In this document: positions 44,922 through 53,931 of the stretch, one piece after another
Numbering within the stretch: the stretch's first letter is position 1
How the letters are laid out: each line of letters starts with the position of its first letter
NCBI RefSeq assembly: GCF_012769535.1
Contig: NZ_CP046565.1
Span: 2,494,501 to 2,558,500 of the forward strand
Direction of reading: 5' to 3'
DNA length: 64,000 bases
Source: Methylococcus geothermalis
GTDB lineage: Bacteria; Pseudomonadota; Gammaproteobacteria; Methylococcales; Methylococcaceae
Program-made: the position numbers and the translations under genes
Notes under the pieces: model-generated
What the model saw: the letters and a program-made list of their open reading frames with translations, nothing else
Database searches by the model: none
Told to the model about the DNA's origin: nothing

Positions 44922-46144
44922 GGCATTTCTCCGATGATGCCTTCCAGCCGCGCCAGTGCCTTTTCGTGCTCGGTTATCTCACCGTGAAACTCCAGTTCGT
45001 TCTCCTGAAGCGTCAGCAGGCTGTTCAGGAGGGTGAGGAAATCCACCTTGCCGACCGCATAACTGGCCTGGGCGGAGGCCAGCGTGAGCCGGGACTGGGG
45101 AATGATGCCGTCTTTCAGCAGCTTGATGAGTTGCTCCGCCCGCTCGGCTTGGGCCACGTTGTCTTTGATCCGGGACAACAAGTCCTGACGCAGCGCTTGC
45201 AGATCCTGGAAAACAGCCTCGCGGCTGGCCACAGCCTCGCGCACGCCTTCCCGCTGTTTGGTGACGAAATAGAGGGGAACCTGTACGCGCAACATAACCT
45301 GGTAGCCTTCCGCATGCATCGCGGTATCGTGTTGCCCCCGTGCGTCCAGTTCAAAGTCCGGATAATACTGCCGGTTCGCCAGCGCGATGGCCTGATTGCC
45401 GCGTTCGAGACCCTTCTGTTGGCCGCGCAGCAATGGTGAGCCCTGCTCCAGCAGGGTATTCAACTCCGTGAGCGTATGCCTCATCGGTGTGATCCGAATT
45501 TCCTGCGGGGCGCCCAAAGGATCGCTGGGCAAACGGTTCAGGATGCGGTTGATTTCGGCATGCAGAGATTGCCTGCGCTGCTCCAGTATGGCCAAGCGAG
45601 CCAATAGACGAGATATTTCCGTTTGCGCCCGCAACACGTCCTGCTGGGCGGCCTGTCCGACCGAATAACGTGCCTCGGCGGTTTCCTCGAAACCCTCCAG
45701 AAGAGATTTGTTCTTGATGATGACCTGGCTGGATTTATGGATGAAACAAAGTTCATAAAACAGTTCTTTCAAGCGCGCGATGACGGTCAATTGGGTCGCC
45801 AGATAATCCTGTTCGGTACGCTCGGCTTCGCGCGAAGCAATTTCGCCCTTGAGAGCCAGTTTGCCGGGAAAGGGGATCTCCTGGCTTATCCCGTACATCG
45901 GTCCCTTCATCGGGGCTATATCGGTATACCCGACTGCAACCTTGGGATCCGGCAAAGTTTGCACCTGCGGAACCACCGCTCTTGCGGATTCCCATCGCTG
46001 GCGCATGGCATGAATCTCCGGGTTATGGTCCTGTGCCTCCTGGATCAGTCGCTCCAGTGACACCTGCGGGAGGTTCTCCTGAGTGACAGCGAAAACGGGC
46101 CACATCAGCCCCACCCAGAACAATGCGGATTTCACGGCGTTCAT
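44918..46144 (-). CDS. cusC: TolC-family outer-membrane efflux protein, CusC type
   Basis: About 408 residues. Signal sequence MNAVKSALFWVGLMWPVFA, then LERLIQEAQDHNPEIHAMRQRW, the first TolC-repeat start, and a second repeat around QYYPDFELDARGQHDT. There is no lipobox, so unlike E. coli CusC it is not acylated. The ATG at 46142-46144 has GGAGG immediately before it, which is too close; a GTG at 46207 is an in-frame alternative that overlaps the methyltransferase end. It opens the CusC-CusB-CDF-CusA run. Confidence 0.85.
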   Translation of the reverse strand: MNAVKSALFWVGLMWPVFAVTQENLPQVSLERLIQEAQDHNPEIHAMRQRWESARAVVPQVQTLPDPKVAVGYTDIAPMKGPMYGISQEIPFPGKLALKGEIASREAERTEQDYLATQLTVIARLKELFYELCFIHKSSQVIIKNKSLLEGFEETAEARYSVGQAAQQDVLRAQTEISRLLARLAILEQRRQSLHAEINRILNRLPSDPLGAPQEIRITPMRHTLTELNTLLEQGSPLLRGQQKGLERGNQAIALANRQYYPDFELDARGQHDTAMHAEGYQVMLRVQVPLYFVTKQREGVREAVASREAVFQDLQALRQDLLSRIKDNVAQAERAEQLIKLLKDGIIPQSRLTLASAQASYAVGKVDFLTLLNSLLTLQENELEFHGEITEHEKALARLEGIIGEMP

Positions 46145-46157
46145 CCTCCGCGCAGAT

Positions 46158-46817
46158 TCATGTGCGATCCACCGCTGGCTTACAGGCCCGATATAAAGCA
46201 AGCGCACCGGATACCGTCCGGTATGAGGCCGTTTCCCCCACCGGCTTGAATCCGGACTCCGCCATGAAAACCGGCAATAGGCCCAGGACGTTATCGTGCA
46301 CCTCTTCCACCCAGCGCACCACCAGGGAAATCAGCCACATGGAGGGATCGCCCGGTTCACCGAAATCTGCCACATGCAGTTCTCCGCCGGGCTTGAGTAC
46401 GCGGAATGTTTCCGCGAGTGCGTGCCTTTTATCCTCCCGCGTGAGGTGATGCAGCATAAGGCTGGCGAAAACTCGATCGAAGTGTCCATCCGGATAGGGT
46501 AGGCAAGTCGCAGTACCCTGTTGCAGGAAGATGGTCTGTCCTGCTTGTTCAGCCTTTCTTCGAGCGATGTCTAATACCTCGGAATCCACGTCGAGTCCGT
46601 ACACCGCCACGTTCGGATGGGTCTGCTTGATCAGAAGTGTGAGCGTTCCCGTACCGCAGCCTACATCCAGGACGTTTTGACCGGATTGGATGTGTGCCTG
46701 CGCGATCAAAGCGGCCTTCAGCGCACTTTCCGGATATAAGCGCCGCATCATCGGATCGTACCAGGGTGTCAGCCAGCGGAAATGAAATGCCGGAATGTAA
46801 CGGGAGCGCTTCTTCAT
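46158..46817 (-). CDS. Class I SAM-dependent methyltransferase
   Basis: 219 residues. SAM-binding motif I VLDVGCGTGTLTLLIK (about 50-65), motif II Asp in VYGLDVDSEVLDIARRKA, and post-motifs FDRVFASLMLHHLTREDK and GGELHVADFGEP. This is the UbiE/COQ5-like group with unknown substrate. Its ATG overlaps the P-type ATPase stop (ATGA). The same methyltransferase type occurs in other proteobacterial metal islands, but no role has been shown there as far as I know. Confidence 0.88.
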   Translation of the reverse strand: MKKRSRYIPAFHFRWLTPWYDPMMRRLYPESALKAALIAQAHIQSGQNVLDVGCGTGTLTLLIKQTHPNVAVYGLDVDSEVLDIARRKAEQAGQTIFLQQGTATCLPYPDGHFDRVFASLMLHHLTREDKRHALAETFRVLKPGGELHVADFGEPGDPSMWLISLVVRWVEEVHDNVLGLLPVFMAESGFKPVGETASYRTVSGALALYRACKPAVDRT

Positions 46818-49800
46818 AACGAAGGGGCTCTCTCGCGATGGGGCACCGCTGGGCGGGATGGCCGACGTTGCTCCCGAAACTGTCGTCGCACTTTAAGCGC
46901 TTCCAGGGTCAGTAGCGGGACAAAGCCCAGGCCGAACCAGGCCGCGCATTGATAGAGCGTTATCGGCTCGGTGCCGAATAGGGCTTGTAGCGCGGGGATA
47001 TGATGAATCACCAGTTGCAGGGCAAAACTCACTGCCACGATCAGAAACAGGCGCAGATTGGTAAATAATCCCAGTTGCCAGACGGTTTGGCGATTGCTGC
47101 GGGCGCCGAAGGCCCGCAACAGCTCGGCGGTGATGAGGGCGGTGAAGGCGGCGTCGCGCGCCTGCCCGAGATTGCCGTCGATAGTCCACTCGTAGGCGAA
47201 CGCGCCCAGGGAGACGCTGGCGGTCAGCAAGCCGGTCAGCAAGGTCAGCTTGAGAAAAGCCCGGTCGAGCAAATCGGCCTGCGGATTGCGCGGCGGTCGG
47301 GCCAGCACATCGGGATCGACGGGATCGGTTGCCAACGCCAGTGCGGGCAGCCCATCGGTCACCAGGTTGATCCAAAGCAGGTGTAGCGGCAGAAGAGGAA
47401 GCGGCCAACCCACCATTGCTGCGATGAGCATGACCGCAAGCTCCCCGGCATTGCCGCCGAGCAGATAAGCCAGCGTCTTGGCGATATTGTCGTAAATGCC
47501 CCGTCCTTCCTCGACCGCCGCGACGATGGAGGCGAAATTGTCGTCCGTGATGATGAGGTCGGCGGTTTCCTTGGTCACCTCGGTGCCGGCGATGCCCATG
47601 GCGATGCCGATCGACGCCTCCTTGAGCGCTGGGGCGTCGTTGACGCCATCGCCCGTCATCGCCACGACGGCGCCGGTCGCCTTCCATGCGGCCGGTCGCC
47701 TTCCATGCGCGTACGATCCGCAACTTGTGCTCGGCGGTGACGCGGGCGTACACCGCGACTTTCCGCACCCGTTCCAGGAGTTCCCCATCGCTCATCCGTT
47801 CCAGTTCAGCCCCTAGGACCACCTCGTCGCCCCGATCGAGTATCCCCAACTCATGGGCGATAGCTTGCGCCGTAGCGGGATGATCGCCGGTAATCATCAC
47901 GGTCTTGATGCCGGCGCGTTTGCATTTGGCGACCGCTTCGCGAACCTCTCCGCGCGGCGGGTCTTGCAGGCCAACCAGTCCAAGCAGTGTCAGCCCTTGT
48001 TCGATTTCGGCTTCAACGATTGAGTCCGGCGGACGATCCGGAAACGATTCCAGCACCCGTTCGGCGATGGCCAATACCCGCAGCGCATCGCTGGCCAGCA
48101 ATTTACTGGCGTGGATCATGGCGACACGATCCTCGGCAGTCATGGGTCTCACGCCTTCTTTGGTCTGTATGAAAGTGCAGAGCTCCAGGATGACTTCAGG
48201 AGCGCCTTTGACAAAGGCACGGGGTTCGTGCGGTACCTCCCTATACCGCACCCCTTGGGCGCTCGGCGTGCAAATCGGCTTTTCTGCCGATTTGTCCTCT
48301 TCCCAACGCCGGATGACGGTCATCCGCTTGCGATCGGAATCGAACGGCAGAGCAGCCAACCTGGGCATCTCAATCTCGACGGCAGCGCGGTTGATGCCCC
48401 ATTTGGCGGCGGCCACCAGCAACGCCCCTTCGGTTGGATCACCCACGATTTCGGAGCGTCCGTCCCGCACGGTCAACTCGGCATCGTTGCAGGCGACGGC
48501 AGCCCATAAAAGTGCGGACAGCGCAGGATCGTCGCGTTGCTCCCTTCCCTCACATATGAATGAACCGATGGGGTGATAACCTTCGCCGGTCACGCTGAAC
48601 AGGCGCTCCTGGGTAACGATCTTGCGCGCCGTCATGGCGCCGACCGTGAGGGTGCCGGTCTTATCCGTGCAGATGACCTGGGCGCAACCCAGCGTCTCCA
48701 CCGACGGCAGACGCCGGACCAGGGCATTGCGCCTCACCATGCGCTGTACGCCCAAGGCGAGCGCCACGGTCACCACCGCCGGCAACCCTTCGGGAATCGC
48801 TGCCACTGCCAGACTCACCGCGTTCAGGAACAATTCGAACGGCTCGTTCGAACGCAGGAGTCCCAACCCAAACACAACCGCTACGATTCCGAGGCAAATC
48901 CACAGGAGGCGGCGTCCGACGCGATCCAGCCGGTGCCGCAAGGGGGTTTCATCGGCTCTCGCTGTTTGCAGCAGCCGGGCGATATGCCCGACTTCGGTGT
49001 CCATGCCCGTCGCCACGACCAAGGCGCGTCCGGAACCGTTGACGATGTTCGTGCCGAGAAAGATCATGTTGCGGCGATCGGCCAAAGGGGTTTCCTTCGG
49101 CAGCATTGCGACCCGTTTCTCCACGGGCTGCGACTCGCCGGTGAGGGAGGCCTCATTGGCTTGCAGGACCGAAGCTTCGACCAGACGGGCATCCGCCGCT
49201 ACCAGATCGCCGGCCTCCAATAGCAGGATGTCACCCCGCACGATCTCCGCAGCGGCCACCACGGTGGCATGCCCACCGCGGATCACGCGGGCCTTGGGCG
49301 CGGCGAGGCGAGCCAAGGCGGCAGCGGCTTTCTCCGCACGGTATTCCTGAAAAAAACCGATGATCGCGTTCAGGATCACGATCGCCAGGATAGCGATGCC
49401 GTCGCTCCATTCGCCGAGGCCGATAGAGACGGAAGCCGCGCCGATCAATATCCAGATGACCAGGCTTTTGAATTGCCCGGCCAGAATGGCCAGTGCTGAA
49501 ACGCTTCTGCCTTTGCTCAACTCATTGCGGCCCTGTTCGAGGAGCCGCCGCCTGGCCTCCTCCGAAGCCAGTCCGTGGGTGAAATCGGCGCCGAGTTGCG
49601 CGGTAATGTCCTCGATCAGTCGGTCGTGCCAAGTCTCAAGGCGAGAAGCCTTGCCTGCTTGCTCGGTACCCCGAGTGTTGCGATCCGTTTGCGTTCTTCT
49701 GCCGGGATGGGGAATAAAGGCCGGTGTCCGCGCTTTATATCGTGCGTAGCGTGCTCCGAAGCGGACTAGCGCTTCTTGCTCTTCCCGGCGGGCGAGCCGC

Positions 49801-50327
49801 TGGTACATTGAGACCAGGACAGGGAACATCGCCAGCGTCGGGAGGGTCGGCCACTGCAGCAGAAATCCCAGCATGATCAGGATGAAGGCGGCGTACTGAG
49901 GATGACGCAGGCGGGCATAGGGTCCAGTAATTGCCAGGGTGCCGCTGCGCTGCGCGGCGTAGAGCACCGGCCACGCCGAGGCCAGCAGCCAGAAGCCGCC
50001 CGCAATCAACGCCATGCTCAGGATGTGAAGAAGGTCGAAATGGGGATCGCCATGCAGGCCCAGCAGGGTATGCCAAAGATGTCCCGCCTCGTGGGAGAGA
50101 AGGTCGATATCCGGATAATGCAGGCTCAGCCAGCCTGACAAAAGGTAGATGGTGAGCGGAAAGCCGTACATCTCGGTGAACAACGCGACAAGAAAAGCCG
50201 AGAAGGCCCCAAAACTGCGCCAATCCAGCGCCGTGCGTGGTTTGAAGAAACTGAAGGCGAACAGGATGAACACCGCCGAATTGGCGATCACCAAACCCCA
50301 AAGGCCGTAAACGGGTGCGTGGTTCAT
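46814..50327 (-). pseudogene. P2-type cation ATPase with fused N-terminal isoprenylcysteine-methyltransferase-like domain, frameshifted
   Basis: The N-terminal about 215 residues form a membrane methyltransferase-like domain (GPYARLRHPQYAAFILIMLGFLLQWPT, ICMT family). A linker (RRTQTDRNTRGTEQ) leads into a Cation_ATPase_N domain, the actuator TGES, PEGLPA in the membrane, the phosphorylated Asp in CTDKTGTLT and FVKGAPEVI nucleotide binding. At about 47690 a 19-bp tandem duplication shifts the frame just before MTGDGVNDAPALKE, which continues in another frame (to 46814). As written the C-terminal five helices are not joined, so no working pump is made unless one repeat is removed. PEGLPA suggests Ca/Mn-type P2 rather than a copper ATPase. 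It is coupled to the DUF2933 gene upstream. Confidence 0.85.
47672..47709 (-). repeat. 19-bp perfect tandem duplication that breaks the P-type ATPase
   Basis: Two identical 19-base copies (47672-47690 and 47691-47709) lie head to tail. With one copy removed the protein reads RAWKATGAVVAMTGDGVND without interruption. Because 19 is not a multiple of three, the second copy shifts the frame. Confidence 0.95.
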
Positions 50328-50554
50328 GGACTACGCTCCTTGTGCTCGGAATGAATGCCTTCACTTCCATGGTGCAAGAAATGCATCAGCGGGCAGATCA
50401 GTACCAACAAATAGGACAAGAGACCGAACAAATGGGCCGTGTGCTCCATCACCAGGTAATAGAGACTCAGAGCCAAAAAACCCATCAACGCCGCCTTATG
50501 GCGCCAGCTGGATTGCGTCGGAGGGACGCCGTGATATTTACGCTCCAGAACCAT
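50324..50554 (-). CDS. DUF2933 small membrane protein
   Basis: 76 residues. One or two membrane helices (AALMGFLALSLYYLVMEH, LLSYLLVLICPLMHFLHHG) with the DUF2933 end CPLMHFLHHG; the Cys, Met and paired His could bind copper. These proteins are encoded next to isoprenylcysteine-methyltransferase-like and Cus genes in metal islands of proteobacteria. GGGAG precedes the ATG at 50552-50554; the stop overlaps the fused ATPase start. Confidence 0.85.
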   Translation of the reverse strand: MVLERKYHGVPPTQSSWRHKAALMGFLALSLYYLVMEHTAHLFGLLSYLLVLICPLMHFLHHGSEGIHSEHKERSP

Positions 50555-50594
50555 CGAAACATCTCCCGAATAATGATTTTTTCGGCGGAGCCGC

Positions 50595-50617
50595 AGGACC
50601 GGCAGCGGGCCGGTCCT
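50595..50617. repeat. Hairpin between the 31-codon frame and DUF2933 gene
   Basis: A perfect 9-bp inverted repeat (AGGACCGGC/GCCGGTCCT, 5-base loop). No T run follows on the minus strand, where A-rich DNA follows, so it is not a clear terminator. It could attenuate or stabilise the operon mRNA. Confidence 0.4.
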
Positions 50618-50641
50618 GAGACTGAGTGTCCCTTTCCGACC

Positions 50642-50737
50642 CTATGGCACCTGACCGATCATGTAGTCCACGGCAGCCGTCGGATTGGCCACCCACAGGG
50701 TCAATACATCCTGGCCTATATTTCCTAAAGTTCTCAT
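50642..50737 (-). CDS. Candidate 31-residue peptide upstream of DUF2933
   Basis: ATG at 50735-50737 preceded by GGAGGGCGGA, a very good ribosome-binding site. The 31-residue product begins MRTLGNIGQDVLTLWVANPT and ends YMIGQVP, amphipathic and without Cys. It is too short to recognise. Lying between the multicopper oxidase and DUF2933 genes on the same strand, it could be a leader peptide or a small membrane-associated protein. Confidence 0.45.
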   Translation of the reverse strand: MRTLGNIGQDVLTLWVANPTAAVDYMIGQVP

Positions 50738-50846
50738 TCCGCCCTCCGCCTGTTTTAGAATAAGGTTGCAAACGCAGAAGGATCGCAACGGCGGCAGGTC
50801 GCCTCTAATAAAACAGAAAACCGACCGGAAAAAAGAGCGAAACGAT

Positions 50847-52499
50847 TTACCGGATGAGAAGATTTCGCATCATGCCGTTATCTTCATGTTCAAGGTTATG
50901 ACAATGGTATAGGCTGAGTCCTGAATAGGTATCGAACCGCTTCAGTAGCGCCACCTCCTCACCCTCGACGACCAGAACCGTGTCTTTCCATCCGGCGTCG
51001 ATGAAACCATCCTTGATGGTCGCGTAGTTTCTATGGTCTCCGCTTTCCTTGAATGAGCGCTTGACTATCTGAAACGATGATCCATGCATATGGATGGGAT
51101 GCGCCATCGACATCATCGTCATATTTTGCACTCCCATGCCACCATGGTCATGGGTAATTGAAAAGTATTGCGCTGAGTTAATATTAATGATTTCATCCGG
51201 GTCTACGGACACCAGGTCTTGCGGGAAAGGCTCGTCATTGAACAGAGGGGTCATGGTGGCATCCATTGCCTGGGTGATGCGGATGACGCGCGGTGTGCTG
51301 CCGTTATCCGCATCCTGAATCCCCAAGGCTTCGATCTCCGACAACTTATTCGGCAAAGTCAGCTGATTTGCCGCGCTGTTTTTTCCTACCTTGATCTTTA
51401 GAATATCCACTGCAGCGCTCTGCCTCATGAGGTGGCCAGGCTTCTTGCTGGGCATATCTACTATGTCCATTCCCTTGCCGCTCATCCCCATGCCCCCGTG
51501 TTCATTATTCTGCATGCCTTGATGTGGCATGAACCCAGCGTAAGCCAGACTCCTTAATAGAAGTTCAGTGCCGGGTTTCATGTGGCTGAAATCGACCCAT
51601 AAATCGATACGCTCACCAGGTGCAAGCATGATATAAGGCCGCGTTTCCGGCTGCGCCAATAGGCCGCCATCCACACCGATGGCGACAAGCGGCATTTTAT
51701 TGCTCCAGCCCAGTTTGTAAATCCTGGAATTTGATCCATTTATGCAACGGAAGCGGTACTGCCCTCGGTTCACACTGAGCTTTGCGTTTGGCTTGCCATT
51801 AACTAAAATACGGTTACCGAAGAAGCCGTCAACGCCCCCAAAATAACTAAGTTTGTTTGTTTTTGTGAAGCTGCGATCTTGAATCAACAAGGGGATATCA
51901 TATTCGCCGCGTGGCAAATCTACGGCTTCTTCGTCGTCGTCACTTATGATCAAGGCGCCTGCCAATCCCTTGTAAACCTGGGTGGCGGTCGCGCCATGCG
52001 CATGAGAATGATAGAAATAGGTTCCCGCGCGATTTATGACTTCGAACTCGTAAACATAGATGTCCCCGTGGCCAATCTGATCTTTGGGGTGCCCATCGGC
52101 CGCTTCTGGCACATGCAATCCATGCCAATGGATATTGCTTTGCTCGGACGGCAGATCATTCGTAAAGTATATTTTGACTTTATCACCTTTGCGAAATCTC
52201 AGAGTTGGCCCAAGATAGCTAGGCATATCAATCAGCGTATCCGCAGGCCCTTTAATAACTTCACCAACATATTTATAGCACGATGTATTTCTCCCTTTTT
52301 GAAAGATAGGCACATCTACTTTCCGGGCCGTAAGTTTGATTTCTACATTGGGCTGAAAGTCTGCATCGGACGAAGTCGCCATGTCATTTTCAGAGGCTCT
52401 GACCAACCAATTTTGAGAAGCCAGCAAGGACAGCCCCACGCTGGCTCCAATACATTTAAGTGCTCTACGTCTGTTCCGATTGATACCATGTATACTCAT
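50847..52499 (-). CDS. Multicopper oxidase, CueO/CopA-like
   Basis: 550 residues. Twin-arginine-type signal NRRRALKCIGASVGLSLLASQ. All four copper-binding sets are present: NIHWHGLHVP, FYHSHAHGAT, HPIHMHGSS, and HCHNLEHEDNGMM with the type 1 Cys and axial Met. A Met-rich insert (GGMGMSGKGMDIVDM) is like the Cu(I)-sequestering insert of CueO. It probably oxidises Cu(I) to Cu(II) in the periplasm. This gene and the next two are visibly less GC-rich than the flanks, suggesting separate acquisition. Confidence 0.93.
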   Translation of the reverse strand: MSIHGINRNRRRALKCIGASVGLSLLASQNWLVRASENDMATSSDADFQPNVEIKLTARKVDVPIFQKGRNTSCYKYVGEVIKGPADTLIDMPSYLGPTLRFRKGDKVKIYFTNDLPSEQSNIHWHGLHVPEAADGHPKDQIGHGDIYVYEFEVINRAGTYFYHSHAHGATATQVYKGLAGALIISDDDEEAVDLPRGEYDIPLLIQDRSFTKTNKLSYFGGVDGFFGNRILVNGKPNAKLSVNRGQYRFRCINGSNSRIYKLGWSNKMPLVAIGVDGGLLAQPETRPYIMLAPGERIDLWVDFSHMKPGTELLLRSLAYAGFMPHQGMQNNEHGGMGMSGKGMDIVDMPSKKPGHLMRQSAAVDILKIKVGKNSAANQLTLPNKLSEIEALGIQDADNGSTPRVIRITQAMDATMTPLFNDEPFPQDLVSVDPDEIININSAQYFSITHDHGGMGVQNMTMMSMAHPIHMHGSSFQIVKRSFKESGDHRNYATIKDGFIDAGWKDTVLVVEGEEVALLKRFDTYSGLSLYHCHNLEHEDNGMMRNLLIR

Positions 52500-52582
52500 A
52501 TCTCATCCTTATACAAATAATTACCAGGAGATACGCGGCAGTTCCGAAACTTGCCTCTGCCGCGACTCCTTGGTCTTACTGA

Positions 52583-52942
52583 TTACTTCGCACTTTCAGC
52601 TAACTGCCGATGCATCTTCGCCATCTCCGAGTTGGCATTCCCGATCTGCTGATAAGAGCGAATAATCGCTTCACAATGAGATTGGAAGTTCAAGGCTTGT
52701 TTTCCATAGAGGTAGCCCCGTGTTTTATATTGCTCGAGAAGCTTCTTGTGCTCGTCAATTTTGATCGCGGCATCTTTGGCAGCTTGTTCATAATGCGCCG
52801 CCAGCGCTTCGTGGTCGGCCCTGGTCTTGGCGCTCTGTACCGCGGCAGTCATGTCCATAGGGTGGAGATTCGATTGGGCGCAGCTGGCCAGCAGCCCAAG
52901 AGTTAGAGCAACTGGCAGCAATATTTTGATCATATTGTTCAT
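52583..52942 (-). CDS. Small helical lipoprotein
   Basis: 119 residues. Signal with lipobox LASC (MNNMIKILLPVALTLGLLASC). The mature part is a helical, Lys/Ala/Glu-rich coiled coil (KTRADHEALAAHYEQAAKDAA, FQSHCEAIIRSYQQIGNANSEMAKMHRQL) with scattered His and Met. I do not recognise a named family, but similar small lipoproteins occur in metal-resistance loci. The start is the ATG at 52940-52942 rather than the one 4 codons upstream. It lies 83 bases before the oxidase gene and is probably cotranscribed. Confidence 0.75.
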   Translation of the reverse strand: MNNMIKILLPVALTLGLLASCAQSNLHPMDMTAAVQSAKTRADHEALAAHYEQAAKDAAIKIDEHKKLLEQYKTRGYLYGKQALNFQSHCEAIIRSYQQIGNANSEMAKMHRQLAESAK

Positions 52943-52951
52943 GGCATACCT

Positions 52952-53265
52952 CATTGATCAATGTCAGATTAATTACGGGCTTATTTGTTGAAACACAAAA
53001 TATGATTAACTGTCCGCTTTATGTTACCTCCTCCATTTCTGAATGATGTTCCGGAAGTTGGACTTGCAACCGTGATGCTGTCGTGGGCCTCCCGGAATTT
53101 TTTCCGGAGCGCGCCCTACGGCATAGGTTTTCTTCTAACAGAGGGTCGTCAACGCAGGCGAACGCGTTCCTCGGATAAATCCCGATTATATAAAGCGCAG
53201 CAATGAACGAACTTGAGTTTGCCGGGGAAAACCGGCATGACAAAGACATAGCCACTCCCCATCGT
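52952..53265. other. Intergenic region upstream of the lipoprotein/oxidase genes
   Basis: Non-coding. It contains a perfect 12-bp palindrome CATTGATCAATG (52952-52963) close to the lipoprotein start, and small inverted repeats around 53094-53107 (CGGAA/TTCCG) and 53221-53236 (GCCGG/CCGGC). A promoter for the lipoprotein and oxidase genes must lie here, but no convincing sigma-70 pair stands out. Confidence 0.4.
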
Positions 53266-53290
53266 AAAAACCTTATATCCCGAGGTTTTT
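53266..53290. terminator. Bidirectional intrinsic terminator
   Basis: Eight-base perfect stem AAAAACCT/AGGTTTTT with loop TATATCCCG. The T-rich arm follows the stem on either strand. It lies 14 bases after the stop of the His-rich membrane protein gene and ends its transcript. Confidence 0.65.
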
Positions 53291-53303
53291 AGACGGAGAG
53301 GGG

Positions 53304-53738
53304 CTAGTTGAGCAGACTGCAGAATTGGTAGATGAGGGGAGTTTCGCGCGCGCGCAGCCGGAAATCGCGTGGATTACGCGCGCAACTGGAAATCTCAATG
53401 AGCGCGACGGATATCAGAGTCTGTAGGATAGCGATAGCTATCCAGATAACCATCTCAGGCGCGGTTTGTTTTTTCAGGACGGCATCGTCGTCGCTGCCGG
53501 AGATAGCGTTTATACAAGGATGGGCCGCACAATCCAGTGGTACCTGGGCATGATGATCGCGACCGTCATGCGCATGGGAAGATTGGCCGGCACAATCCAG
53601 CAAGACAGGATGTTCATCGTGTGTCACAGGCACGACGCAGCTCACCCGCAGCATGGACGAAAACTGCGCGGCAATTAACATCAGCGCCAGAAAGCATATC
53701 CAGCATCGATGTCTTCTGTATCTGAACGAATTCAGCAC
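53304..53738 (-). CDS. Small His-rich exported/membrane protein
   Basis: About 144 residues from a GTG at 53736-53738 (AAGGA 12 bases upstream); the open frame extends further back, so the start is uncertain. The N-terminal hydrophobic segment is CWICFLALMLIAAQFSSML. A loop rich in His, Asp and Cys follows (THDEHPVLLDC, SSHAHDGRDHHAQ), then a second helix (MVIWIAIAILQTLISVALI). The C-terminus ends RETPLIYQFCSLLN, like short proteins found upstream of Cus-type efflux genes. The His/Asp loop suggests periplasmic metal binding. The function is not known. Confidence 0.6.
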   Translation of the reverse strand: MLNSFRYRRHRCWICFLALMLIAAQFSSMLRVSCVVPVTHDEHPVLLDCAGQSSHAHDGRDHHAQVPLDCAAHPCINAISGSDDDAVLKKQTAPEMVIWIAIAILQTLISVALIEISSCARNPRDFRLRARETPLIYQFCSLLN

Positions 53739-53769
53739 GATTGGAGAATTCCTTAAACCCGCTCGAATG

Positions 53770-53795
53770 TTGGCTGAGACAGCCAAGCATGTCAA
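53770..53795 (-). promoter_or_regulatory. Candidate MerR-type promoter/operator
   Basis: On the minus strand TTGACA (complement of 53790-53795) is followed by the perfect palindrome TTGGCTG-TCT-CAGCCAA (53770-53786), lying in the spacer of a possible 19-20-base promoter. A long spacer with a dyad is the hallmark of MerR/CueR-controlled promoters. The -10 element is poor. It is about 50 bases upstream of the His-rich membrane protein start. Confidence 0.4.
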
Positions 53796-53931
53796 GTGAC
53801 GTGACCTAAAGCGGTCCCATCCTGTTCGAGCCAAGCGGCATCGCCATGCACTTCCGGATTTTCACCGGCGCGATGACGCTCATGTTGACCCGCTCAACCG
53901 ATAGAAAGGCAAAAATAGCCAGCGCCCTTTC

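Noticed and set aside
46893-47690. Continuation of the first P-type ATPase frame as a natural C-terminus
   Set aside because: After the 19-bp duplication the frame becomes Arg-rich nonsense, while the correct ATPase C-terminus is in the neighbouring frame.
50595-50617. Hairpin as an intrinsic terminator
   Set aside because: No T run follows on either strand; kept only as a repeat.
52952-52963. Palindrome CATTGATCAATG as a specific operator
   Set aside because: Only 12 bases and no known regulator match; noted in the intergenic entry but not claimed as a site.
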